Source: JANNAT01 sp031422555 (GTDB lineage Bacteria; Pseudomonadota; Alphaproteobacteria; Rhodobacterales; Rhodobacteraceae). Taken from it: 49,459 nucleotides of DNA. The notes under the pieces are model-generated. The model was given only the letters and a program-made list of their open reading frames with translations, did no database searches and was not told the DNA's origin. The translations under genes and the position numbers were made by a program. Each line of letters begins with the position of its first letter. Within the stretch, counting starts at the first letter, position 1. The DNA is taken from positions 1 to 49,459 of the forward strand of contig JANPLZ010000003.1 of the NCBI GenBank assembly GCA_031422555.1, in the 5' to 3' direction. Shown piece after piece: positions 35,019 through 43,291 of this stretch.

Positions 35019-36118
35019 TGACCAAAGATGTAAAGCCTTTGCGAACCCAAGTTATTTCCTCGTTAGAGGCCCTTTATGCGCTGCGTGAACCGTTGATTGC
35101 TTTGGTCGCGGCGACGGGGGCTTTGGTGTTTCACCATCCGGCTTTTTTGTTTCCATGGGCGCGCGCGGCGGTTTTGAATGGAATGAGGCCCAATTGCATC
35201 GGCTTGTGGCGTGGCGCAGACTTGGTCGGTTTTGCGCCCCTTTTTGTCAAGCGTGACAAGCGCGCGTTGTTCGCGCGCAGGCTTTCGCCGCCACTTTACG
35301 GATCGTCTCCACCCTTTGACATCTTGTTGACCTGCAATGAGGCCGACGGCATTGCCGCTTTGGGGCAGGCCGTTTTGCGACAGTCATGGTTGGACCAGAA
35401 CTTTCCTTCGACTTTGACCGAATCGCGGTTTGCAACGGTCTGGCCCGACTGGTTCGCCTTGCAAGGTTTTGGCGTCGAGCGAAAGATTGGGCAGGGGTTT
35501 ATGGCCGTGCAAATCACCGGCAAGCCTGAAGAGGTTTTTGCTTTTGCCCACGGTCGCCAACGAAAAGAAATTGGCAGACTGGCCCGGCGCACCGCTGCAG
35601 AGGCGCGGCATGAAGTCTATCACAGCGGAGCACCGCTTCAGCCCGCACTGGACAACATGGCACGTGTCATCCGCAGCAGTTGGAAAAACTCGACCGAAAT
35701 GAAAGGCAAAGGTCTTGATGCCTTGACTGATCTGGCAATTTCACTGGATGACGCGGGGCTGCTGGTGTTGGATTTTGTGTTTTATCAAGACCAACCCATC
35801 GCTTACATGATGGAAATCCTTGATCCGTCCGGTACACGCCACGCCTATCACAACGCGTTTGACGCCGCGCAAAAATGGTTGTCGCCGGGCGTTGTGATTT
35901 TACATGCAGCGGTCAAGCAAGCCTCATCGGATGGATTGAAACAATACGACTATTGGGGAAACCGCCCCTATATCGGGCGACTGTCCAATGCCATGCGGCC
36001 CAATGTTTCCGTCCGGATCGTGAACAACAGCCCGATGCATCTGGGTCAGCACGCAGCCCTTAAACTGCTGGCGCGCAGCAAAAGTAAATCGAAAGTAGAC
36101 CCCTCTGATCATGATTGA
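35018..36118 (+). CDS. FemAB/GNAT-like N-acyltransferase (CelD/BioF2-like), copy 4
   Basis: A 366-residue protein of the same family as those at 14689 and 31820, with FHHPAFLFPWARA, the basic GRQRKEIGRLARRTAAEARH helix, RSSWKNSTEMKGKG, LVLDFVFYQDQPIAYMMEI, WLSPGVVILHAAVKQA and a YWGNRPYIGRLSNAM end. The uncorrected sequence reads in frame from the upstream sulfotransferase, but the ATG at 35018 is the natural start. It shares one base with the frame-corrected sulfotransferase stop (TGATG), the same junction type as others in this operon, and the family N-terminus begins there. It is the last gene of the polysaccharide operon, 132 nt from the convergent bchO. Confidence 0.78.
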   Translation: MTKDVKPLRTQVISSLEALYALREPLIALVAATGALVFHHPAFLFPWARAAVLNGMRPNCIGLWRGADLVGFAPLFVKRDKRALFARRLSPPLYGSSPPFDILLTCNEADGIAALGQAVLRQSWLDQNFPSTLTESRFATVWPDWFALQGFGVERKIGQGFMAVQITGKPEEVFAFAHGRQRKEIGRLARRTAAEARHEVYHSGAPLQPALDNMARVIRSSWKNSTEMKGKGLDALTDLAISLDDAGLLVLDFVFYQDQPIAYMMEILDPSGTRHAYHNAFDAAQKWLSPGVVILHAAVKQASSDGLKQYDYWGNRPYIGRLSNAMRPNVSVRIVNNSPMHLGQHAALKLLARSKSKSKVDPSDHD

Positions 36119-36250
36119 CGTGACGATAATCCGGTGATTGGTTCTGCCACCTTTACTTTTTCAGGTGCCGCAGACCCGTCACGTTCGGCATGATTTCCCA
36201 ATCCAGACTGCCAGCAACCAAGACAGCGGGCGCTTACCTGCGGTATTTTC

Positions 36251-37111
36251 CTAAATCAGGTGCCGGGCCAGAAACGGCGTGATCACTTCGGCCACTTTAA
36301 CCGCCGCCTCTTCATGCACCAGATGGCCAAACCCCGGAATATCCACGCAATCAGCGTTGACCATTTGCGCACAGGCTTTGATCGAAACCTCGGGCGGCAC
36401 GGCTTTGTCATTGCTTGCGGTGATCAGCAAACATGGCATGGTTTGCGCCGGCAGCCGCGACAACAGCCCGTCCAACTGCCACTGCGCCATCATCGCAAGC
36501 GTGCCATCCACATGCCCGGATTGGCGCACCAATGTCAGATATTGCGCCTGACCGCTCGCCTCGATCGTCGACCCGGTTGACGCCAACAGCGTTTTGACCC
36601 GCGCGGGTGTACCCGACATCTTGCTGAAAATCTGCGGCACCAACGGCGTCAGCGACAGAAGTTTCGCCATCATCGGAAACAGCCAGCCCGCAGCACCATC
36701 AAAGCTGCCCAAAGCCGCGTTGATGCCGATCACCGCTTGTGGCGCGCGCAATTCGGCCATCCGCAGCGCAATCGCCGCCCCTGCCGAATGGCCGATGATC
36801 GCTGCGGGTTGCCAGCCTTGTTGATCGCACAGTACCACGATATCTTGTGATATCGCATCCACCCCGCAACGACCGCGCGCGCCCAGCCGGGTAAACCCCT
36901 GACCCGGCAGATCAATCGCAATCACCCGGTAGTGCGCGGCCAACAACGGCATCAGATGCCGCCACGAATGTGTCGCCCCTCCCGCACCGTGCAACAGCAA
37001 CAGCACCGGGCCATCGCCCATCATCTGCACATGCCACAGATGCGGGCGGCTGGCGATGTGGCGGGAAAAGGCGCGGTGCGGCCAGTCAGGTGGCAGGGTT
37101 AAAGGGTGCAT
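36251..37111 (-). CDS. bchO: BchO, alpha/beta hydrolase of the Mg-chelatase operon
   Basis: A 286-residue alpha/beta hydrolase with the oxyanion strand LLLLHGAGGATHSWRHL, nucleophile elbow GHSAGAAIAL, an Asp after ITASND and the catalytic His in GFGHLVHEE. BchO is found next to bchI and bchD in purple bacteria and is annotated as a putative magnesium-chelatase accessory protein; its reaction is unknown. The ATG at 37111 has a GGGGG sequence about 9 nt upstream and lies 3 nt after the bchD stop. It is the last gene of the crtA-bchI-bchD-bchO unit. Confidence 0.92.
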   Translation of the reverse strand: MHPLTLPPDWPHRAFSRHIASRPHLWHVQMMGDGPVLLLLHGAGGATHSWRHLMPLLAAHYRVIAIDLPGQGFTRLGARGRCGVDAISQDIVVLCDQQGWQPAAIIGHSAGAAIALRMAELRAPQAVIGINAALGSFDGAAGWLFPMMAKLLSLTPLVPQIFSKMSGTPARVKTLLASTGSTIEASGQAQYLTLVRQSGHVDGTLAMMAQWQLDGLLSRLPAQTMPCLLITASNDKAVPPEVSIKACAQMVNADCVDIPGFGHLVHEEAAVKVAEVITPFLARHLI

Positions 37112-37114
37112 CCG

Positions 37115-38797
37115 TCAATCCCCCAAGGCCGCTTGTAGCACCGTCGTCAATCGTTGGGCATCGGCACGGGGCAGGGCGATATAGGGTGCCGCCAGCGTTG
37201 CCGCCAATTCGCGCAGCGCAGGCTGCGGGCGGTTGGCGGTATCAATCACCAGTGCAGGCAGGCCCGCTGCACGCATCGCCCGGGCAAGCCGCAGCGTGTC
37301 GGTTTCTGATTGTGCGCGGCTGGCACTGCCATCAAGGGCGATATTGCCGCGCCCATCGGTCAGCAAGGCCACTGTGGGCGTCATGCCGCGCGCCCGGGTT
37401 TGTTGCGCCAGATCATAGGCCATCCGCAATCCTGCGGCCAAAGGCGTGCCGCCACCGCCCGGCAGGCCCGCCAGCCGCCGTTTGGTCTGCACCAAAGACC
37501 GCGTGGGTGGCAAAAGCAGTTCGGCCGCACTGCCGCGAAACGCTATCAGCGCCACATGGTCGCGCCGCGCATAGGCCTGCGCCAACAGCAATTCGACCGC
37601 GCCCTTTGCCTCGGCCAGACGCGCCAGCGCCGATGATCCCGACGCATCGACGGCAAAGATCAACACCCGGTCCGAAGTTTCCTGATAGCGTTTCAATCGC
37701 AAATCGGATTGACGAATTTCCAGCCGCAAGCCATCGCCCGCAGGCCCCCGGCGGCGCAGCGGTTGCCAGGGGGCGGCGGCGCGCAGCGTGGACACCAGAT
37801 CAATCCGCTTGCCCGACCCCGGCGTGCCGGGACGCGGTGGCAAAGGTCGCCCGCGGTGATTGCCCTTGCGCGCAGCCCCCGTCCCGCCACTGCCTTTGGC
37901 AGCCCGCGCAGCCTTGCCCGCCGCAAGTTTTTCCAACAGACCTGCGGGCAGGGCAGCGCGGACGGCCTCTAGCAAGATGTCATCGGGCAAACGGTCTTGG
38001 GGTTGATCCGCGGGGCGCTGCGCATCGGTCTCGCCCGGGTCGGGCGGTGGCGGCGGCGCGGGTTGTTGCTCGTCTTGTGCCGCCTCGGGCATATCGCCGC
38101 GATGGGCCAGCACCAGTTCGGCGGCGTGACGCAGATTATCTTGGGTGACGGTTTCATGCCCATGCCAAGCCGCCAAAGCCCGGGCAGCGGTTAGTGTCAG
38201 TAAGGGCGCGCGCAGGCTGGATATGCCCATCGCAGTGGCCAGTTTGGTCAGCGTTTCAAACGCATCGGATGGGGTGATCACGCCCGCCAAGGTAGCGCGG
38301 GCGCGGGCCAACCGGGCAACATCCAGATCAATCGGCGCTGTATCCGACCAGCCCAGATCTGACAGATCCAAAAACAGCGCCAACCGGTCGGTCAGCGCCG
38401 GCGGCAGGGTTTCTTCAAGCTCGGCCCCTTCGTCCAGCGCCATCAGACAAAATCCCGGATCGTCCAACACCCGCGCCAACCGCGCCGCCAATCCGGGCGG
38501 GCAGCGTTCGGCCATCGTCAGGATCAACGCCGCCTTGCTATCCAGAACGCCCAAAGATTTCACCACATGCCCCGCTGCCAAGGTTGCCGCCAGATCAACG
38601 CCGCCAAACAAGGCCGTGTCATCGATGCCGGGATGCACCCTGCGCAAAGGTAGCGCCGCCGCCGCCATTGCTTGCGTGACAAGGTCGCGCACCCCACCGG
38701 CGCGGGCGCGCAGCCACAGCCCTTTGAGGCCCGCAGGATCAATCGCCAAAAGCGCCAACGCGGTTTGCACCCGGTCCCATGGCGCAAGCGGCTCCAT
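37115..38797 (-). CDS. bchD: Magnesium chelatase subunit D
   Basis: A 560-residue subunit that forms the AAA+ double ring with BchI to insert Mg into protoporphyrin IX together with BchH (not in this window). The N-terminal AAA+ domain (1-235) has degenerate nucleotide loops. A Pro/acid-rich linker (about 236-270, with QQPAPPPPPDPGE) and a basic Gly/Arg stretch lead to a von Willebrand A domain whose MIDAS reads D384-ASGSS with later TP and LTDGRGN. Length fits BchD. The ATG at 38797 shares one base with the bchI stop. Confidence 0.95.
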   Translation of the reverse strand: MEPLAPWDRVQTALALLAIDPAGLKGLWLRARAGGVRDLVTQAMAAAALPLRRVHPGIDDTALFGGVDLAATLAAGHVVKSLGVLDSKAALILTMAERCPPGLAARLARVLDDPGFCLMALDEGAELEETLPPALTDRLALFLDLSDLGWSDTAPIDLDVARLARARATLAGVITPSDAFETLTKLATAMGISSLRAPLLTLTAARALAAWHGHETVTQDNLRHAAELVLAHRGDMPEAAQDEQQPAPPPPPDPGETDAQRPADQPQDRLPDDILLEAVRAALPAGLLEKLAAGKAARAAKGSGGTGAARKGNHRGRPLPPRPGTPGSGKRIDLVSTLRAAAPWQPLRRRGPAGDGLRLEIRQSDLRLKRYQETSDRVLIFAVDASGSSALARLAEAKGAVELLLAQAYARRDHVALIAFRGSAAELLLPPTRSLVQTKRRLAGLPGGGGTPLAAGLRMAYDLAQQTRARGMTPTVALLTDGRGNIALDGSASRAQSETDTLRLARAMRAAGLPALVIDTANRPQPALRELAATLAAPYIALPRADAQRLTTVLQAALGD

Positions 38798-39801
38798 CAG
38801 GGCAGAACTTCGGCCAGAATGCGGGCCACACGGGTGCCCGATCCGGCGTCGTCCAGCGGATCACGGCGCAGCCGGTGGCTAAGCGCCGATGTTGCCACCG
38901 CTTTCAGATGCTTGCGGGTGACGGTATCCGCACCGTCAAAGGCGGCCGCGGCGCGGGCGGCACGCAGCAGCGTCAACTCGCCGCGCAATCCGTCCGATCC
39001 CAGCGCAATGCACAGGGCCGCGCAATCATGCAGCACAGCGCCGGGGGTCTTCAGACCCGGCAGCGCGGCGCGGGCGGCCAGAATGGCTTTGCGCAACGCG
39101 GTATCCTTGGCCCGCCATTTTTTCATGAATGCCGCATTGTCGTTTTCATAAGCATCGCGGCGGCGCATCACTTCGACCCGCGTTTCAATATCGCGGGGGC
39201 TGGTGACATCGACCGAAAGTCCGAACCGATCCAACAGTTGGGGCCGAAGTTCGCCTTCTTCGGGGTTGCCCGATCCTACCAGCACAAACCGCGCCGCATG
39301 GCGGATCGACAGGCCTTCGCGTTCGACGACGTTCTCACCCGATTGGGCGACGTCCAACAGCAGATCAACGATGTGATCTTCCAGCAAGTTCACCTCGTCG
39401 ATATACAGATACCCCCGGTTCGCCCGCGCCAGCAGCCCCGGCTCGAATGCCTTTTCACCGCGCGTCAGGGCGCGTTCAATGTCCAAGGCACCCACCACCC
39501 GATCTTCGGTAGCCCCCAGCGGCAGATCAATCACCGGCGTGGCGCGCCGTATCATTTTGCCCGATTTCGGCCCGGCCCAATCCGGCACGTCTTCGATGCG
39601 GGCGGAATTCACCGGACAGCCTTCGACCGCCAGAATTTCAGGCAACAGGGCGGCCAGCGCGCGCACGGCGGTAGATTTGCCGGTGCCACGGTCGCCAAAC
39701 ACCAACACCCCGCCGATGCCCGGATCAATCGCCGTCAGCACCATCGCCTGTTTCATCGCCTCTTGGCCAACGATGGCAGAGAAAGGGAAAGCTTGGCTCA
39801 T
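38797..39801 (-). CDS. bchI: Magnesium chelatase ATPase subunit I
   Basis: A 334-residue AAA+ ATPase that powers Mg insertion into protoporphyrin IX. Walker A is GDRGTGKST (36-44), followed by the BchI insert CPVNSARIEDVPDW. The GYLYIDEVNLLEDHIVD Walker B, GSGNPEEGELRPQLLDRFGL sensor/arginine-finger region and the C-terminal helical lid are all present. The ATG at 39801 overlaps the crtA stop by 4 nt and has AAGGA about 7 nt upstream; longer in-frame starts lie inside crtA. It is coupled to bchD by a one-base overlap. Confidence 0.97.
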   Translation of the reverse strand: MSQAFPFSAIVGQEAMKQAMVLTAIDPGIGGVLVFGDRGTGKSTAVRALAALLPEILAVEGCPVNSARIEDVPDWAGPKSGKMIRRATPVIDLPLGATEDRVVGALDIERALTRGEKAFEPGLLARANRGYLYIDEVNLLEDHIVDLLLDVAQSGENVVEREGLSIRHAARFVLVGSGNPEEGELRPQLLDRFGLSVDVTSPRDIETRVEVMRRRDAYENDNAAFMKKWRAKDTALRKAILAARAALPGLKTPGAVLHDCAALCIALGSDGLRGELTLLRAARAAAAFDGADTVTRKHLKAVATSALSHRLRRDPLDDAGSGTRVARILAEVLP

Positions 39802-40514
39802 GCGGCGTCCTTCAGGGGTTTCAGGGCGGCGATCGGGCTGCCCCCACCCCAACTGCCCCAATCATCAAGTATTGCAAAGCGGGCGTAAAGCTCTTCGCGA
39901 AACCAACCCTCGGCGCGCACGGCGGCAATCGCGCGGCCATGCGGGCCGTCGCCGCGCGCAAAATTGGCCATCGCCGCAGCATCGGGCCAGATCGAAAACG
40001 TCACCTGATGCAAAAGTGGCACTTCGCCGATGCCGATCTTGAAAATTACATTGGGGTCTTGGCCGATCACCGCCGAAATATCCGGCACCCGGCGCCAGAA
40101 CCGCAAGAATGTGCGGGCCCGCATCGTGGCGCGGGTGATAGCGACCACCGGGCCACCCGTGGCATCGCGGACAGGCGTAAACGGCTGCACCCCAGACCAC
40201 GCGCCGCGCGACGACGTGGGCTGCAGCAAAATCGTCCACGACTCGGCTGCATGCCGCGCCCACCGCAGATAAACCGGCGCAGTGGTGATGTTGCGCCGCG
40301 CCGTTTCTGCATCGGGCCACGTGGCCAATATGGCCCATACGGCGGTGTTGGGACGGGGGGTGAACCCTTCACCGGTGCCTGTGCCGCACAGCTTCCAAAA
40401 GCCAACATCCTGCATGCGCCAGAACGACAGCCGTGCCACCGCCATTTGCCCCAAAACCCACAATGGGGGGGGCTGGGTGGGGAAACGATATAAGGTCAGG
40501 CTGACGGTTTGGAT
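39798..40514 (-). CDS. crtA: Spheroidene monooxygenase, apparent ATC start
   Basis: CrtA oxidises spheroidene to spheroidenone at the membrane, the last step of the aerobic carotenoid pathway. Family motifs are LWVLGQMAVARL, FWKLCGTGTGEGFTPRPNT, VWAILATWPD, RWARHAAESWT and HQVTFSIWPD. The first canonical start is a TTG at 40463, but that would remove a conserved N-terminal strand. The open frame continues upstream as IQTVSLTLYRFPTQPPP, which matches the MQTVTLSIFRF start of known CrtA with the initiator Met replaced by ATC (40514-40512). A GGGGG sequence lies about 6 nt before this ATC. With that start the length is 238 residues, as expected. The 3' end overlaps bchI by 4 nt. TTG 40463 remains a fallback start. 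Confidence 0.85.
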   Translation of the reverse strand: MQTVSLTLYRFPTQPPPLWVLGQMAVARLSFWRMQDVGFWKLCGTGTGEGFTPRPNTAVWAILATWPDAETARRNITTAPVYLRWARHAAESWTILLQPTSSRGAWSGVQPFTPVRDATGGPVVAITRATMRARTFLRFWRRVPDISAVIGQDPNVIFKIGIGEVPLLHQVTFSIWPDAAAMANFARGDGPHGRAIAAVRAEGWFREELYARFAILDDWGSWGGGSPIAALKPLKDAA

Positions 40515-40531
40515 GGCAGACCCCCAAAAAG

Positions 40532-40549
40532 TGTAAACTTAGTTTGGCA
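40532..40549. promoter_or_regulatory. Degenerate PpsR/CrtJ half-site pair upstream of crtA
   Basis: TGT at 40532 and GCA 12 nt later (TGT-N12-GCA) differ by one base from the TGT-N12-ACA consensus. It lies just upstream of the apparent crtA start and about 58 bp from the perfect site near crtI. PpsR commonly uses paired sites of unequal quality. Confidence 0.4.
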
Positions 40550-40607
40550 GGCTTTGCAGCGGCTGAAAAGGCAAATGGGGAATTTTCGGTAATGGAATGC
40601 CAAGTAT

Positions 40608-40625
40608 TGTAAATCAGATTAGACA
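40608..40625. promoter_or_regulatory. PpsR/CrtJ-type operator upstream of crtI
   Basis: TGTAAATCAGATTAGACA matches TGT-N12-ACA exactly and ends 15 nt before the crtI ATG, in the divergent crtA-crtI control region. PpsR/CrtJ represses carotenoid and bacteriochlorophyll genes in oxygen and light by binding such sites. Confidence 0.7.
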
Positions 40626-40640
40626 GTATATCGTATCTGA

Positions 40641-42206
40641 ATGCTGACAAACCCTGCAAAGCCCGCCGAAACCGCCCAACCTGATTCAGGGTCTCATGCT
40701 ATTGTCATCGGGGCGGGCCTTGGCGGCCTTGCCTCGGCGATGCGACTGGGGGCCAAGGGCTACCGCGTGACGGTGATCGACCGGCTGGATATGCCGGGCG
40801 GGCGTGGGTCGTCGATTTCCCAAGGTGGCCATCGCTTTGATTTGGGGCCAACGATTGTGACGGTGCCGCAGGGATTTCGTGATCTTTGGGCGATGTGCGG
40901 GCGCGATTTTGACAGCGACGTTGATCTGCGCGCGCTGGACGCGTTTTATGAAATTCGCTGGCAGGACGGGTCAACCTTTACCGCCCGCCAATCCACCGAT
41001 GCCATGCGGGCCGAGGTGGCGCGGTTGTCGCCCGGCGATCTGGCGGGCTATGATAAATTCTTGGCTGACAGCGAAAAACGCTATTGGTTTGGTTTTGAAA
41101 ACCTTGGGCGGCGGTCGATGCACAAGTTGTCCGACCTGATCAAAGTGTTGCCCACATTCGCGTGGCTGCGGGCAGATAAATCGGTTTACGGCCATGCCGC
41201 ATCCCGGGTGAAAGACCAACGCCTGCGCTTTGCTTTGTCGTTCCATCCGCTGTTTATCGGTGGTGATCCGTTTCATGTGACCTCGATGTATATCCTTGTC
41301 AGCCATCTGGAAAAGGAATTTGGCGTGCATTACGCCATGGGGGGCGTTGGTGCGATGGCGCTGGCCATGGCGGGGGTGATCGGGTCGCAGGGCGGGCAGT
41401 TGCGGCTGAACGCCGAAGTCGATGAAATTTTGATGAAGGATGGCCGCGCGACTGGCGTGCGGCTGGTCGGCGGCGAAGTGCTGGCCGCCGATATAGTGGT
41501 GTCAAACGCCGACGCGGGCCATACCTATGACCGGCTGATGCGCAACCACCCGCGCAAACGCTGGACGCCCAAGAAACTTGCCAGCAGGCGTTGGTCGATG
41601 GGGCTGTTTGTCTGGTATTTCGGCACCAAGGGCACGGCGCTGAAATGGCCGGGCGTGGGGCATCACACCATCGTCGTTGGCCCGCGCTATAAACAGCATA
41701 TCCGCGACATCTTTATCCGCGGCAAACTGGCCGACGATATGAGCCTGTATGTCCACCGCCCCTCGGTCACTGACCCCACCGCGGCACCCGTGGGCGATGA
41801 CACGTTTTATGCCCTGTCACCCGTGCCGCATCTGGGATTTGACAATGGCGTTGATTGGGCGGAACAGGCCGAACCTTACCGGTTGAAAATGCAAAAAATG
41901 CTGGAGGAACGCCTGCTGCCCGGCCTGGGAGATCATCTGTCAGAGCAGTTGGTGTTCACCCCCAACAGTTTCGAGGTGCGGTATCTGACCCCTTACGGCA
42001 GTGGTTTTTCCATCGAGCCGCGCATTTTGCAATCAGCGTGGTTTCGCCCGCACAACGTGTCAGAAGAGGCCAAAGGTCTGTATCTGGTGGGCGCAGGCAC
42101 CCATCCCGGTGCCGGGCTGCCCGGGGTGATCGCCAGCGCCGAAGTGTTGGGCAAACTGGTGCCAGACGCACCGCAGCGCGCCGCCTTCAAGATGGCCGCA
42201 GAATGA
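40641..42206 (+). CDS. crtI: Phytoene desaturase
   Basis: A 521-residue FAD-dependent enzyme that desaturates phytoene, to neurosporene in spheroidene-producing bacteria. The N-terminal dinucleotide fold is IVIGAGLGGLASAM (about 21-34), followed by GGRGSSISQGGHRFDLGPTI. The C-terminal signature is LYLVGAGTHPGAGLPGVIAS. The product is predicted to be membrane-associated. ATG 40641 has no Shine-Dalgarno sequence before it. A TTGTAA/TATCGT pair (16-nt spacing) would place transcription start at or next to the ATG, so the message may be leaderless. It is followed by crtB after 7 nt. Confidence 0.96.
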   Translation: MLTNPAKPAETAQPDSGSHAIVIGAGLGGLASAMRLGAKGYRVTVIDRLDMPGGRGSSISQGGHRFDLGPTIVTVPQGFRDLWAMCGRDFDSDVDLRALDAFYEIRWQDGSTFTARQSTDAMRAEVARLSPGDLAGYDKFLADSEKRYWFGFENLGRRSMHKLSDLIKVLPTFAWLRADKSVYGHAASRVKDQRLRFALSFHPLFIGGDPFHVTSMYILVSHLEKEFGVHYAMGGVGAMALAMAGVIGSQGGQLRLNAEVDEILMKDGRATGVRLVGGEVLAADIVVSNADAGHTYDRLMRNHPRKRWTPKKLASRRWSMGLFVWYFGTKGTALKWPGVGHHTIVVGPRYKQHIRDIFIRGKLADDMSLYVHRPSVTDPTAAPVGDDTFYALSPVPHLGFDNGVDWAEQAEPYRLKMQKMLEERLLPGLGDHLSEQLVFTPNSFEVRYLTPYGSGFSIEPRILQSAWFRPHNVSEEAKGLYLVGAGTHPGAGLPGVIASAEVLGKLVPDAPQRAAFKMAAE

Positions 42207-42213
42207 TTGCGTC

Positions 42214-43242
42214 ATGATTGCACCCGCCGACATGCAGCATTGCCGCGATGCCATTCGCACCGGATCACTGTCGTTTCACGCGGCGTCAAAACTGTTGCCC
42301 GCGCGGGTGCGTGACCCGGCGCTGGCGCTGTATGCGTTTTGCCGTCTGGCCGATGATGCGGTAGATGACAGCGACGACAAGGCCCCCGCCGTGCTGGCGC
42401 TGCGCGACAGGCTTGATCTGGTCTATGCAGGCACGCCGCGCAATGCCCCCGCCGACCGCGCCTTTGCGGCCGTTGTCGCCGATTTTGACATGCCCCGCGC
42501 ACTGCCCGATGCGCTGCTGGAAGGGCTGGCTTGGGATGCCACCGGGCGGCGCTATGATACCTTGTCAGGATTGCTTGACTATTCCGCCCGCGTAGCCGCC
42601 GCAGTGGGCGCGATGATGTGCGTGCTGATGCGGGTGCGCAACGCCGATGCGTTGGCGCGGGCCTGCGATCTGGGGCTGGCGATGCAACTGACCAATATTG
42701 CCCGCGATATAGGCGAAGATGCGCGGGCAGGGCGGCTGTATCTGCCGCTTGACTGGTTGGCAGAACAGGGCATCGCACCGCAGGTTTTTCTGGCCAATCC
42801 GGTTGCGGATGCCCGCATTCGCCGCTTGACCCAGCGGTTGCTGGCCGAGGCCGATCAGCTGTATCAGCGATCCGAAGCTGGCGTTGCCGCACTGCCTTTG
42901 GCCTGCCGCCCCGGCATTTTTGCCGCCCGCCACGTTTACGCAGGCATCGGCGGCGACGTGGCAAAAGGCGGCTACGACAGCATCGCCCGGCGCGCGCGCA
43001 CCACTGGGCGGCAAAAACTGGGGTGGTTGGCGCTGTCGGTGGCGCGGTCGGCGGCGTCGGTTGCCCTGCCACGTCCCGCCACCTTGCACGCAGCCCCCGC
43101 GCCGGAAGTGGCGTTTCTGGTCAATGCCGCCGCGCGCAAATCGACCCATTTTGGCCGTTCTGATGCGCTTTTGGCGGTTTTCGCGCAGCTTGAGGCCAAA
43201 GATCGCGCCGCAAGGCCCGGCCAGCGATCAGCCCTTGGTTAG
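42214..43242 (+). CDS. crtB: Phytoene synthase
   Basis: A 342-residue prenyltransferase that condenses two GGPP to phytoene, the first committed carotenoid step. The two Asp-rich Mg-diphosphate sites are DDAVDDSDD (47-55) and NIARDIGEDARAGRLYLP (from 161), with GRRYDT and FAARHVYAGIG as further family marks. The start ATG at 42214 lies 7 nt after the crtI stop. It works between CrtE, which makes GGPP, and CrtI. The long Ala-rich tail after residue 285 is variable in the family. Confidence 0.96.
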   Translation: MIAPADMQHCRDAIRTGSLSFHAASKLLPARVRDPALALYAFCRLADDAVDDSDDKAPAVLALRDRLDLVYAGTPRNAPADRAFAAVVADFDMPRALPDALLEGLAWDATGRRYDTLSGLLDYSARVAAAVGAMMCVLMRVRNADALARACDLGLAMQLTNIARDIGEDARAGRLYLPLDWLAEQGIAPQVFLANPVADARIRRLTQRLLAEADQLYQRSEAGVAALPLACRPGIFAARHVYAGIGGDVAKGGYDSIARRARTTGRQKLGWLALSVARSAASVALPRPATLHAAPAPEVAFLVNAAARKSTHFGRSDALLAVFAQLEAKDRAARPGQRSALG

Positions 43243-43291
43243 GCTTGTCGCCCCTATTTCAGCACCCTGAATTGCCCCAAGGATACCATCC

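Noticed and set aside
34115..36118. A single 667-residue sulfotransferase-acyltransferase fusion protein
   Set aside because: The linker looks out of frame, and the +1 frame gives a coherent sulfotransferase end with a TGATG junction to the next gene.
36118..36184. An 8-bp inverted repeat ACGTGACG/CGTCACGT between the convergent operons
   Set aside because: The arms are 51 nt apart with no T-run, so terminator or attachment-site roles cannot be supported.
36970..38148. A 392-codon open frame on the plus strand opposite bchO and bchD
   Set aside because: It is antisense to well-supported genes, rich in Arg, Pro and His as expected for shadow frames in GC-rich DNA, and has no recognisable domain.
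38779..39888. A 369-codon plus-strand open frame opposite bchI
   Set aside because: It mirrors a conserved AAA+ gene and has no independent motif.
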